Positions 1 to 6,122 are shown, counted from the stretch's first letter. The stretch is DNA of 6,303 nucleotides from Micavibrio sp. UBA1664 (GCA_002320485.1 DCKW01000027.1:1-6303); one strand, 5' to 3'. Notes: generated from the letters alone by a model not told the origin. Translations and numbers: made by a program.

Positions 1-113
1 CGAATACGTGTCGGGTTCAATTTGTGCAGAGGTCTGGACGGGCCGTCTTCATCCCACCATTGATCGGCCATGAGTTCGAAATTTTTGATCTCTTCTGTAT
101 TTGCCTTTGTCAT
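1..113 (-). CDS. ubiG: UbiG, ubiquinone biosynthesis O-methyltransferase (N-terminal fragment)
   Basis: Reading the minus strand from the ATG at 113 gives 37 complete codons before the window edge. Seen: the peptide contains F12, M15-A16, W19-W20-D21, G24, L29-H30 and N33-P34-x-R36. This matches the 'F..MA..WWD..G...LH.LNP.R' signature at the N-terminus of UbiG. Known for the family: UbiG is an S-adenosylmethionine-dependent enzyme that carries out both O-methylation steps of ubiquinone synthesis at the inner membrane. The methyltransferase domain itself lies outside the window, so its integrity cannot be judged. No clear Shine-Dalgarno sequence precedes the ATG. A TATAAA lies about a dozen bases upstream on the minus strand, so a very short leader or leaderless transcript is possible. 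The gene is divergent from rodZ. Confidence 0.85.
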   Translation of the reverse strand, partial: MTKANTEEIKNFELMADQWWDEDGPSRPLHKLNPTRI

Positions 114-178
114 GATTTTTTTATAAAGCATAAGCAATCTTTATGAAACGGAAAAAATAGACTAAGCTTGATCGCAGT
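114..178. promoter_or_regulatory. Divergent ubiG/rodZ intergenic region with short inverted repeat
   Basis: This 65-base AT-rich spacer lies between two divergent genes, so it should hold promoters for both. An inverted repeat ATAAAG (123-128) / CTTTAT (139-144) with a 10-base loop sits near the ubiG side. On the minus strand a TATAAA overlaps the first arm and could be a -10 element for ubiG, but no good -35 element lies at the right distance. On the plus strand TAGACT (158-163) is a poor -10 candidate for rodZ. I can support a shared regulatory region but not precise promoters. Confidence 0.35.
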
Positions 179-1108
179 ATGAATCACCTGACACCGCAAG
201 ACCGCATCACGCTCGATAATTATAATGATATGACCGTCGGGCAAATCTTTCGCCGAGCGCGGGAGGATAACGGTTATAACCTGAATGATATTGCGACGCA
301 TCTTAATATTGCATCGACACATTTGGAGGCGATCGAGGCGGACGATATCGGATCGTTGCCGCCAAAGGTCTACGCTGTGGGGTTTGTGCGTGCCTATGCC
401 GATGTGCTGGCGCTTGATTCCGAGAAAATGGCCTATCTGTTTAAGGTGCAGTTTTACGGCAAAAACCAGACGGATCAGCAGAAATTTATCACAAGGGTCG
501 AGGGAAAAACCGTTTCGCTACACGATACTTTGTCGCAAAAAGGAAATGTTTTGCCGGCAATTATTTCCGCAGCTTTTGTCGCCATTTTGGTTTTATGCGC
601 TTTTGCCTTTTTCATTGTGTGGTTGATTACGCCTTCCGACAAAACGGGGGAGATCACCGTTCCGGATGTGCCCGTGGAATTGAAGGAAGAAATCGCGGAC
701 ACTCCGCCCGCCGAAGACAAAATAGTGGTTGAGGCTATTGATGAAGATGATACAGAGAATGCAGACGTTGTTGAACCGATCCAGATAACGGTGCGTCCTG
801 ATGAAGGCGGGACCGTGTATGGCGTTGATCCCTTGCAATCAGCGCTGGCATTAAAGGCCGTGGACAAAAGTTGGATGGAAATCCGTGATTTGCTTTCCGG
901 CAGTATCATTATGACCCGAACGCTGAATAAGGGCGACGTATTTTATGCGTCCGAAGATCAGGATATTATCGCCACCACAGGAAATGCAGGGGGAATAGAA
1001 ATCTATCTTGACGGAAAGTCGCTGGGGTTGATGGGAAAACCTGCGGAGGTTATCCGCGCCCGTCCGTTTTCAGTTCAATCGCTACGACTGCAAAACAAAG
1101 GTGAATAA
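179..1108 (+). CDS. rodZ: RodZ-like cell-shape protein: HTH domain, one membrane segment, DUF4115
   Basis: The 309-residue product has the RodZ layout. Residues about 18-95 form an HTH_25/Xre-like domain: 'VGQIFRRARE' opens it, followed by L35-x-x-I38-A39, the 'YAVGFVRAYA' block at 65-74, and the typical I52-E53-x-D/G and LPP motifs. A strongly hydrophobic segment at about 124-150 is a single transmembrane helix. An acidic, proline-containing linker covers about 151-205. A C-terminal DUF4115 domain (about 222-303) has the usual SWMEIRD, 'G..F.A.....I..GNAGG' and 'LDGKSLG' pieces. Known for the family: RodZ links the MreB cytoskeleton to the envelope and supports rod shape, with the HTH in the cytoplasm and DUF4115 in the periplasm. 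The start at 179 lacks a clear ribosome binding site. The ATG at 230 (residue 18) sits right at the domain start and is the main alternative. Some alphaproteobacterial RodZ-like proteins are annotated only as HTH proteins. Confidence 0.82.
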   Translation: MNHLTPQDRITLDNYNDMTVGQIFRRAREDNGYNLNDIATHLNIASTHLEAIEADDIGSLPPKVYAVGFVRAYADVLALDSEKMAYLFKVQFYGKNQTDQQKFITRVEGKTVSLHDTLSQKGNVLPAIISAAFVAILVLCAFAFFIVWLITPSDKTGEITVPDVPVELKEEIADTPPAEDKIVVEAIDEDDTENADVVEPIQITVRPDEGGTVYGVDPLQSALALKAVDKSWMEIRDLLSGSIIMTRTLNKGDVFYASEDQDIIATTGNAGGIEIYLDGKSLGLMGKPAEVIRARPFSVQSLRLQNKGE

Positions 1109-1117
1109 GAGCGCTTG

Positions 1118-2020
1118 CTAAAGTCCTAGTGGTTTTAGTAGAGGGGTTGACTTTGTTCCTCGCGGACGCGTGAAGGCAATTTTATCATCAGTCATCGGTT
1201 TCAACTCGCCACGAACCTCGTCAAACCGTTGCATATCCTTTGCGGCTTCTTGTGGGAGGAGGTTTTCTTCAGCCAAAACGCCCGCTACTTTTGCACTTGT
1301 ACTGCCATTAACGCGAATTGTATTGCCAACGCGTTGGGCATCCAATCCATACTTATTAAGCTTAAGCGTGCGGGCAATTTCTGCCGGGCGCGCATCCGGT
1401 CCTGTAAAAATTTCTGTATGGATTTGTGCTGTTTTATCATTAGGATCAAATATGTCTGAATTTTCCTTGATCTCCTGAATATCTGCGGCGGGCATATTGG
1501 ATTTATAATCAATATAATTACGCGGAGCCTCTCCAACTCTTTCGATTTTTGTTCTTGAAACTTTATATGCATTTGAGCGGTGCAGTTTTTCTGACTCGAT
1601 TGATGCAAGTTCATTAGCTATTTCTTTGGTAATCAATGGAGAAATGGGACGGTCACCGACCTGATGGTTGGCTGAAAGTGCGGAAGCCAGTTTAGCCAGA
1701 TCCCCTGGTTGGGCGTTACTTATTTTGACGCTAAATTCACGGGAAGAAACATCTGAGGGAACAACTTCCGCAGGTAAATTAGCTTTTTTTATCAAAGTGT
1801 CAGCAGTTTCCATTAGGTCATCGCGTGACAATTTTGAATATTGTGAATCAAAACTTAAAACGGCTCTTGATGGGTATTTATCACTTTGCTTTTCCAAAAC
1901 GGCAGAGGTTAAAACTGTTCCTTCAAAATTGGCAGAATTAACAGGGGTAATACTAACCATATCCTGCTCCCATTTGCTGGAGGCCGTAAATTCCTCAACT
2001 TTTAAATCATCGCGTTTCAT
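1118..2020 (-). CDS. Unrecognised 300-residue protein with a probable internal duplication
   Basis: I do not recognise the family. The start chosen is the ATG at 2020, because AGGACAGG (2035-2028 on the minus strand) lies 7 bases upstream. A TTG at 2023 is in frame but too close to that site. No signal peptide or membrane segment is visible, so the product is probably cytoplasmic, hydrophilic and charged. Two segments look alike. Residues about 53-116 have a strand (AVLSFDSQ), a helix (DDLMETADTLIKKANL), strands (AEVVPSD, REFSVKI) and a helix (PGDLAKLASAL). Residues about 198-255 follow the same order: QIHTEIF, PAEIARTLKLNKYGLD, AQRV, NTIRVNG, SAKVAGVLAEENL. A charged linker joins them, and a basic, proline-containing tail (about 284-300) ends the protein. 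The strand-helix-strand-strand-helix order resembles small ferredoxin-like or SPOR-type folds, but that is only a topological guess. Parts are AT-rich compared with ispG. It is convergent with rodZ, with only 9 bases between the stop codons, and divergent from ispG. Confidence 0.7.
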   Translation of the reverse strand: MKRDDLKVEEFTASSKWEQDMVSITPVNSANFEGTVLTSAVLEKQSDKYPSRAVLSFDSQYSKLSRDDLMETADTLIKKANLPAEVVPSDVSSREFSVKISNAQPGDLAKLASALSANHQVGDRPISPLITKEIANELASIESEKLHRSNAYKVSRTKIERVGEAPRNYIDYKSNMPAADIQEIKENSDIFDPNDKTAQIHTEIFTGPDARPAEIARTLKLNKYGLDAQRVGNTIRVNGSTSAKVAGVLAEENLLPQEAAKDMQRFDEVRGELKPMTDDKIAFTRPRGTKSTPLLKPLGL

Positions 2021-2027
2021 CAATCAA

Positions 2028-2035
2028 CCTGTCCT
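2028..2035 (-). promoter_or_regulatory. Ribosome binding site deciding the start of the 1118-2020 gene
   Basis: AGGACAGG read on the minus strand gives two partial Shine-Dalgarno cores, the nearer ending 7 bases before the ATG at 2020. This spacing is good for ATG 2020 but too short (4 bases) for the TTG at 2023, so the ATG start is preferred. Confidence 0.6.
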
Positions 2036-2056
2036 GCTTTTTAATATTATGGTCAA

Positions 2057-2085
2057 TATATATGAAAAGAGTAAATAAAAAGCAA
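2057..2085 (-). promoter_or_regulatory. Probable sigma70-type promoter for the 1118-2020 gene
   Basis: Read on the minus strand, TTGCTT (2085-2080) and TATATA (2062-2057) are separated by exactly 17 bases in an AT-rich stretch. They match the TTGACA/TATAAT consensus at 4 of 6 positions each. A transcription start about 7 bases further on would leave a leader of roughly 30 bases that includes the AGGACAGG ribosome binding site. Confidence 0.45.
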
Positions 2086-2090
2086 ATTTT

Positions 2091-2103
2091 TTATTCGGAA
2101 TAA
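2091..2103. promoter_or_regulatory. Perfect 13-base palindrome in the ispG upstream region (possible operator)
   Basis: TTATTC (2091-2096) and GAATAA (2098-2103) are perfect inverted copies around a single central G. The site lies 45 bases upstream of the ispG ATG at 2148 and just upstream of the -35 element of the divergent gene, where a repressor or activator of either gene could bind. The arms are AT-rich and the spacing too tight for a hairpin, so a dimeric protein site is the more natural reading. I cannot assign a regulator. Confidence 0.3.
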
Positions 2104-2147
2104 TTCATCTCTGGACACTACCGGAAGAGTATTTTAAGTATATCATT

Positions 2148-3284
2148 ATGATTGAAGACCATATGATGCACCGCCCGTGGCGGATGATTGACCGCCGCAA
2201 ATCGCGCCAGATTATGGTCGGCGATGTGCCTGTTGGCGGCGATGCCCCGATCACGGTTCAATCCATGACAAATACACTGACCCACGATGTGGCGGCCACA
2301 GTCGCGCAAATTCATGCGCTGGAACAAGCGGGAGCCGATATCGTTCGCGTGTCGTGCCCTGACGAGGAAAGTTCGCTCGCATTAAGAGAGATCGTCAAAC
2401 AGGTTAAGGTTCCAATTGTCGCCGATATCCATTTTCATTATAAACGCGGTGTTGAGGCGGCCCAAAATGGCGCGGCCTGCCTGCGTATCAATCCCGGTAA
2501 CATCGGCTCGGAAGATCGTGTGCGCGAAGTCATCAAGGCCGCAAAGGACAACAACTGCTCCATCCGTATCGGGGTAAATGCGGGGTCGTTAGAACGCGAT
2601 TTGCTGGAAAAATATGGTGAGCCATGCCCCGATGCGATGGTTGAATCAGCACAACGCCACATTCAAATTCTGGAAGAGCATGATTTTTTCAACTTCAAAA
2701 TTTCGTGTAAGGCGTCTGACGTGTTTATGGCCTGCGCCGCTTATCAGCAATTGGCGGATGTCTGCGACTACCCTTTGCATTTGGGAATTACCGAGGCCGG
2801 AGGTCTGCGCAGCGGCACGATCAAATCCGCCATCGGAATGGGTAATTTGCTATGGATGGGAATAGGCGACACTATACGCGTGTCATTATCCGCTGACCCA
2901 GTCGAGGAGATCAAGGTTGGGTTCGATATTTTAAAATCTTTAGGCCTGCGCCATCGCGGCGTCAATATTATTTCCTGTCCGTCCTGCGCCCGCCAGCAAT
3001 TTAAGGTGATTGATACGGTCGCCGCCTTGGAGGAGCGGATTGCCCACATTACAACGCCGATGACGGTGAGCATTATCGGATGTGTCGTCAACGGCCCGGG
3101 CGAGGCACTAATGACCGATATCGGCCTGACAGGTGGCGGATCGGATAATCATCAGGTCTATATCGGCGGGGAAAAGGCGCATCGTTTTAACAGCGGTGAT
3201 AAGACGATTGTCGATCATATCGCCGCAATGATTGAGGAAAAAGCCGCTCAAATTGAGGCTGAAAAGCTGAAAAGCGCGGCATAG
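2148..3284 (+). CDS. ispG: IspG (GcpE), 4-hydroxy-3-methylbut-2-en-1-yl diphosphate synthase
   Basis: IspG converts methylerythritol cyclodiphosphate to HMBPP, the penultimate step of the MEP isoprenoid pathway, in the cytoplasm. Seen: the N-terminal '[19 protein letters not shown]' and VQSMTNT blocks, a TIM-barrel-like region (about 30-270) with VADIHFHY and '[10 protein letters not shown]', then the C-terminal [4Fe-4S] domain. The cluster ligands are present: C277 and C280 in CPSC, C312 in '[10 protein letters not shown]', and the conserved glutamate E319. The length (378 residues) is normal and there is no sign of damage. The start is uncertain. The ATG at 2148 has no Shine-Dalgarno sequence and adds five residues (MIEDH). 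From my knowledge of alphaproteobacterial homologues, which begin near 'HRPWR', the ATGs at 2163 or 2166 are at least as likely. The upstream gene is on the opposite strand, so ispG must have its own promoter in 2021-2147. The next gene starts 3 bases after its stop and is probably co-transcribed. Confidence 0.97.
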   Translation: MIEDHMMHRPWRMIDRRKSRQIMVGDVPVGGDAPITVQSMTNTLTHDVAATVAQIHALEQAGADIVRVSCPDEESSLALREIVKQVKVPIVADIHFHYKRGVEAAQNGAACLRINPGNIGSEDRVREVIKAAKDNNCSIRIGVNAGSLERDLLEKYGEPCPDAMVESAQRHIQILEEHDFFNFKISCKASDVFMACAAYQQLADVCDYPLHLGITEAGGLRSGTIKSAIGMGNLLWMGIGDTIRVSLSADPVEEIKVGFDILKSLGLRHRGVNIISCPSCARQQFKVIDTVAALEERIAHITTPMTVSIIGCVVNGPGEALMTDIGLTGGGSDNHQVYIGGEKAHRFNSGDKTIVDHIAAMIEEKAAQIEAEKLKSAA

Positions 3285-3287
3285 GTA

Positions 3288-3884
3288 ATGGTTGATCTAG
3301 AGATAAAAAAGAGGTTGTGGAGGGAGTTGGCAAATTCTCAAATGATTTTGTCATATATTGAAGAATTATATGACGAAACTAATCGTAGTCATTTACAACA
3401 AGCAGAGATTTTTTTTAGACATATGTATCGTATTATGGTTGACGATTTTGTTTTGGGCATTATCAAATTGTTTGATCCAGCCAAAACAGACCGACAGGAA
3501 AACTTTACACTTTGTTCTGCTTTAAATTTGAATGATATAGGGCAATTAAACTTATCAAAAGATGAAGTAGATGCCTATAAAAGGTTAAAAATATTGAGGC
3601 ATAAGTGTTTGGCTCACTTGGATAGAAGAACTGAAAAAGCGAATATCTATAATACTTATGGAGATATAATAGATGACGGTAAGATGCTGTTAATTTTTGC
3701 ATGGAAAAAATATCAGGAATACATCGGTCCTGAAATAATGAATATTCCTGATGCTCCAAAAGATCCCGTTAGAAAATTGGTCGGGTCACTTAAACGTTCA
3801 AAATATATGCGAGAAAAAGCTAAGGATGTTAACGATCTTTCAAAAGATTATTTGAATTGGTGTTTAGAAAAATCATCTGGATAG
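3288..3884 (+). CDS. Putative HEPN/AbiU2-like protein (AT-rich accessory gene)
   Basis: The 198-residue product is predicted to be mostly helical and cytoplasmic. Seen: an N-terminal helical region (about 1-62) ending in 'DDFVLGIIKLFDPAKT', a short ENFTL block (71-75), then helix-rich sequence around 'LRHKCLAHLDRR' (residues 103-114). R104 and H110 give an R-x5-H motif, within the R-x4-6-H range of HEPN nucleases. The combination of 'LFDP', 'L.LRxKxxAHxD' and this size resembles the HEPN AbiU2-like group. Known for the superfamily: many members are RNases in toxin-antitoxin, abortive-infection or other defence systems, and some are inactive. No nucleotidyltransferase (MNT) or other antitoxin is adjacent. 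Base composition differs sharply: by hand count about 32% G+C over 3301-3540, against about 57% over 2461-2580 inside ispG. This suggests horizontal acquisition. The start at 3288 has no good ribosome binding site (TAGG overlaps the ispG stop), so expression may depend on translational coupling. The function is inference. Confidence 0.6.
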   Translation: MVDLEIKKRLWRELANSQMILSYIEELYDETNRSHLQQAEIFFRHMYRIMVDDFVLGIIKLFDPAKTDRQENFTLCSALNLNDIGQLNLSKDEVDAYKRLKILRHKCLAHLDRRTEKANIYNTYGDIIDDGKMLLIFAWKKYQEYIGPEIMNIPDAPKDPVRKLVGSLKRSKYMREKAKDVNDLSKDYLNWCLEKSSG

Positions 3885-3928
3885 CTTTATCTTGATTATC
3901 CGCCAACACTCCTGTAAAACCTCTATTC

Positions 3929-4990
3929 ATGTCTATAGAAGCGCGATTACAACAAATTACCGACCGCCATGCGGAACTGACCTCCCTGATGTCATCAGGA
4001 GAGTTGGAAGGGGACAAATTTGTTAAGGTTTCAAAAGAATACAGTGATCTGGAACCTGTTGTTCAGGCAATACGTGACTATCAAAATGCAAAATCAGAAG
4101 CAGCCGATTTAAAGGAGATGCTGTCCGATCCTGAAATGAAGGCCATGGCCAAGGAAGAGCTGGAGCAAATCGAAGCCAGACTGCCTGAGTTGGAACAGGC
4201 CGTTAAAATTGCCTTGATCCCCAAGGAAAAAACAGACAGCCGCAACGCAATTCTTGAAATCCGCGCCGGAACGGGTGGCGATGAGGCGGCCTTGTTCGCA
4301 GCCGATTTATTCAATATGTACAAAGGCTTCGCCGCGACCAATGGCTGGCGGGTTGAAGTCGATTCTACATCGGAAAACGACCTCGGCGGGTATAAAGAAA
4401 TCATCTGCACAATTTCCGGTAATAATGTGTTTTCAAAGATGAAATATGAATCCGGCGGGCATCGCGTGCAACGTGTTCCCGAAACGGAAAGCGGTGGGCG
4501 TATCCATACATCGGCGGCAACTGTTGCGGTTTTGCCCGAGGCTGAGGAAGTGGATGTCGAAATTCGTACCGAGGATTTGCGTATTGATACCTTCCGTTCG
4601 CAAGGGGCAGGCGGGCAGCACGTCAATACAACGGACTCAGCGGTGCGTATTACCCACATTCCGACAGGGGTGGTCGCGGAATCTCAAGATGGTCGTTCCC
4701 AACATAAAAACAAGGAAAAGGCGATGAGCGTTTTACGCTCCCGCATACTTGAAGCGGAGATGGAAAAAGCCGCGGCAGAGCGTTCATCTGAAAGGAAATT
4801 ACAGGTCGGATCGGGTGACAGGTCGCAACGTATTCGTACCTATAACTTTCCGCAAGGTCGGGTTACCGATCACCGCATCGGACTGACCTTGCATAACCTG
4901 ACAGGCGTGCTTGCCGGTGCGGGCCTCAAAGAAATTACGGATGCACTCGTTTCAGAGGATAACGCCGCGCGTTTGGCCGAATTTGAATAA
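3929..4990 (+). CDS. prfA: PrfA, peptide chain release factor 1
   Basis: RF1 recognises UAA and UAG in the ribosomal A site and triggers peptide release. Seen: an N-terminal helical domain 1 (about 1-105), the '[18 protein letters not shown]' block (110-127), the codon-recognition tripeptide of the PxT class (P184-E185-T186) followed by '[18 protein letters not shown]', and the catalytic GGQ loop at 228-230 within '[17 protein letters not shown]'. '[14 protein letters not shown]' and '[17 protein letters not shown]' complete the family pattern. The PxT motif separates it from RF2, which has SPF. The length (353 residues) is normal. There is no obvious Shine-Dalgarno sequence before the ATG at 3929. 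The 44-base spacer after the AT-rich gene could hold a promoter, but I see no clear one. Q230 is the residue methylated by PrmC, encoded next. Confidence 0.97.
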   Translation: MSIEARLQQITDRHAELTSLMSSGELEGDKFVKVSKEYSDLEPVVQAIRDYQNAKSEAADLKEMLSDPEMKAMAKEELEQIEARLPELEQAVKIALIPKEKTDSRNAILEIRAGTGGDEAALFAADLFNMYKGFAATNGWRVEVDSTSENDLGGYKEIICTISGNNVFSKMKYESGGHRVQRVPETESGGRIHTSAATVAVLPEAEEVDVEIRTEDLRIDTFRSQGAGGQHVNTTDSAVRITHIPTGVVAESQDGRSQHKNKEKAMSVLRSRILEAEMEKAAAERSSERKLQVGSGDRSQRIRTYNFPQGRVTDHRIGLTLHNLTGVLAGAGLKEITDALVSEDNAARLAEFE

Positions 4991-5017
4991 AACGTTATTA
5001 AAAAACGAAAAACGTTT
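4990..5017 (+). other. Inverted repeat at the prfA-prmC junction
   Basis: AAACGTT (4990-4996) and AACGTTT (5011-5017) are perfect 7-base inverted copies with a 14-base A-rich loop. The first arm begins on the last base of the prfA stop codon and the second ends 10 bases before the prmC ATG. There is no T-tract, so this is not a standard terminator. It could form a weak hairpin between the two cistrons, covering the region where a prmC ribosome binding site would lie, or it could be chance in an AT-rich spacer. Confidence 0.3.
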
Positions 5018-5027
5018 GTGATTCGCA

Positions 5028-5849
5028 ATGGTAATAAAAATCATCGATATCTCAAAACAACTGAATTCCTCATTAGAGGCGAGGATGTTAGTGCAACATG
5101 TTACAGGCCTATCCGATGCCGATTTAATTACCAATAATGACATTCTCCTTACAAACGATCAGCAATTAAAACTGGATAACGCCATCGCGCAACGTTTGAA
5201 GGGACGACCCGTTTCCAAAATTATCGGTGAAAAGGGATTTTATGGCCGCTCGTTTATAACGTCGGATGATGTGCTTGACCCGCGACCTGATTCCGAAACA
5301 TTGATAGAGGCGGTGTTAAAAAATATCGTTAATAAAGGCAAACCTTATCGTATTCTTGAACTGGGTGTGGGCTCTGGCTGTCTTGTTTTAACGCTACTCG
5401 CAGAATTGCCCAATGCGACTGCTTTGGCAACGGATATATCCCAAAAGGCCCTGGCCGTTGCGCGACGCAATGCTGAAAAGCTTGATATTGCCGAGCGTAT
5501 AGATTTCATTGAATCAAACTGGTTCAATTGTGTAAACGGCACTTTCGATATTATCGTATCGAATCCCCCCTATATTGAATCGCGGGATATTGAAAACCTT
5601 GCCGTTAATGTCCGTGAATATGATCCCTTGCTGGCGTTGGATGGCGGCGAAGAGGGTCTAGACCCTTATAAAGTGATTCTTCCACAGATTCGCGATTATT
5701 TGAATGTAGGCGGGATTACAGCCCTTGAACATGGGACGGGACAAAGCGAGCGAATCTCCGCAATCGCCAGAGACTGCGGTATTGTTGGCGGGCAAACCTG
5801 TCATGATTATGCGGGGCATGATCGGGTTTTTTTGTTTCTCCACAAATAA
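5028..5849 (+). CDS. prmC: PrmC (HemK), release factor glutamine N5-methyltransferase
   Basis: PrmC transfers a methyl group from S-adenosylmethionine to the GGQ glutamine of RF1 and RF2, which raises their termination activity. Seen: an N-terminal helical substrate-binding domain (about 1-75) containing 'RLKGRPVSKIIGEKGFYGR', the 'DPRPDSETLIE' block (84-94), SAM motif I 'ELGVGSGC' (111-118), the acidic residue after strand 2 (D136 in ATDIS), and the catalytic NPPY at 179-182 in 'IIVSNPPYIESRDI'. 'YDPLLALDGGEEGLDPYK' and the terminal 'DYAGHDRVFLF' are also typical. The length (273 residues) is usual. The RPDSE block varies slightly from the commoner RPETE/RPDTE. No strong Shine-Dalgarno sequence precedes the ATG at 5028. 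The 37-base gap from prfA, in the same direction, supports an operon with its own substrate. Confidence 0.96.
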   Translation: MVIKIIDISKQLNSSLEARMLVQHVTGLSDADLITNNDILLTNDQQLKLDNAIAQRLKGRPVSKIIGEKGFYGRSFITSDDVLDPRPDSETLIEAVLKNIVNKGKPYRILELGVGSGCLVLTLLAELPNATALATDISQKALAVARRNAEKLDIAERIDFIESNWFNCVNGTFDIIVSNPPYIESRDIENLAVNVREYDPLLALDGGEEGLDPYKVILPQIRDYLNVGGITALEHGTGQSERISAIARDCGIVGGQTCHDYAGHDRVFLFLHK

Positions 5850-5859
5850 AAAATGATAA

Positions 5860-5877
5860 AAGCGTAAAAAACCGCTT
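5860..5877 (+). terminator. Weak stem-loop after prmC
   Basis: AAGCG (5860-5864) and CGCTT (5873-5877) can pair around an 8-base A-rich loop, 11 bases after the prmC stop. The stem has only five pairs and is not followed by a T-run, so it would be a poor intrinsic terminator. It is the best candidate near the end of the operon. Confidence 0.2.
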
Positions 5878-5981
5878 GTGCCCGAGTCGCGAATACGGAA
5901 CTTTCAGATTATCAGCAACAAGCAGTTGATCAGGCTTTTTAAACGTGTGGAAACTTTTGATTACAGCCTCTTCAAATTTGT

Positions 5982-6122
5982 ATGCCGTTCATGTGTGAGA
6001 ATGGTGATACGCACGAAAATTTGCGTATCGTTGCGAATATTGTACGCTTAAAAGTACATGTGGACAAATTCGTGGATAAATGTGTGGATACATTAAATAA
6101 ACGCCTAATGGAAGGGAATTAG
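5982..6122 (+). CDS. Possible 46-residue small ORF
   Basis: This open frame runs from the ATG at 5982 to the TAG at 6120-6122, ending 4 bases before the DUF4167 ATG. I do not recognise the product. It starts MPFMCENGDTHENL, then has a helix-prone, partly amphipathic stretch with V/I/L spaced as in a helix (about 14-42), including a short repeat VDKF-VDKC-VDTL (residues 28-39). No Shine-Dalgarno sequence precedes the ATG. The next in-frame stop upstream is TGA at 5958-5960. Codon choice is not obviously unlike its neighbours. It overlaps all of the inverted repeats and DnaA-like boxes in this gap, so it may be a chance open frame across a regulatory region. Confidence 0.25.
   Translation: MPFMCENGDTHENLRIVANIVRLKVHVDKFVDKCVDTLNKRLMEGN
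6006..6029. repeat. Perfect 8-bp inverted repeat with 8-base loop
   Basis: GATACGCA (6006-6013) and TGCGTATC (6022-6029) are exact inverted copies separated by CGAAAATT. It could be an operator for a dimeric regulator or a small hairpin. No T-run follows, which argues against a terminator. It lies 98-121 bases upstream of the DUF4167 start. Confidence 0.5.
6041..6058. repeat. 5-bp inverted repeat with 8-base loop
   Basis: TGTAC (6041-6045) and GTACA (6054-6058) are inverted copies separated by GCTTAAAA. It has the same loop length as the stronger inverted repeat just upstream and ends directly against the first DnaA-box-like 9-mer. With arms this short it is only moderately convincing alone. 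Confidence 0.3.
6059..6091 (-). promoter_or_regulatory. Three DnaA-box-like 9-mers at exact 12-bp spacing
   Basis: Plus-strand 9-mers TGTGGACAA (6059-6067), CGTGGATAA (6071-6079) and TGTGGATAC (6083-6091) each differ by one base from TGTGGATAA, the reverse complement of the DnaA box TTATCCACA. All face the same way and their starts are 12 bases apart. An AT-rich stretch follows (6092-6101). Such an array could be a DnaA-controlled promoter, a DnaA titration site or part of a replication origin. None of the boxes is a perfect match. The 12-bp period can also be read as a four-residue protein repeat in the overlapping small open frame. The assignment is inference. Confidence 0.4.
6110..6116 (+). 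promoter_or_regulatory. Shine-Dalgarno-like site for the DUF4167 gene
   Basis: GGAAGGG lies 10 bases before the ATG at 6127. The spacing is slightly long but acceptable. It is one of the clearest ribosome binding sites among the plus-strand genes here and supports that start. Confidence 0.5.

Noticed and set aside
475..909. Minus-strand open frame of 144 codons
   Set aside because: It is a shadow of rodZ, whose domains are clear on the plus strand. The product is low-complexity and Ser/Thr-rich.
1120..1154. Inverted repeat AAAGTC/GACTTT as a bidirectional terminator between rodZ and the convergent gene
   Set aside because: The six-base arms are 23 bases apart, there is no T-tract, and the structure lies inside the coding end of the minus-strand gene.
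1668..2078. Plus-strand open frame of 136 codons
   Set aside because: It lies opposite the minus-strand 1118-2020 gene, which has a ribosome binding site and a promoter candidate. The plus-strand product shows no recognisable motif.
3879..3901. GGATA/TATCC stem-loop after the HEPN-like gene
   Set aside because: Five pairs around a 13-base loop and no T-run; likely chance.
4081..4659. Minus-strand open frame of 192 codons
   Set aside because: It lies entirely inside prfA, which has all its family motifs on the other strand.
5916..5940. CAAC/GTTG stem followed by TTTTT as the prmC terminator
   Set aside because: The stem has only four pairs and the T-run starts seven bases after it, so it is too weak to call.
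6031..6059. Sigma70 promoter with TTGCGA and GTACAT for the DUF4167 gene
   Set aside because: The -35 half is plausible but GTACAT is a poor -10 and overlaps the inverted repeat. There is no better pair nearby, so no promoter is called.
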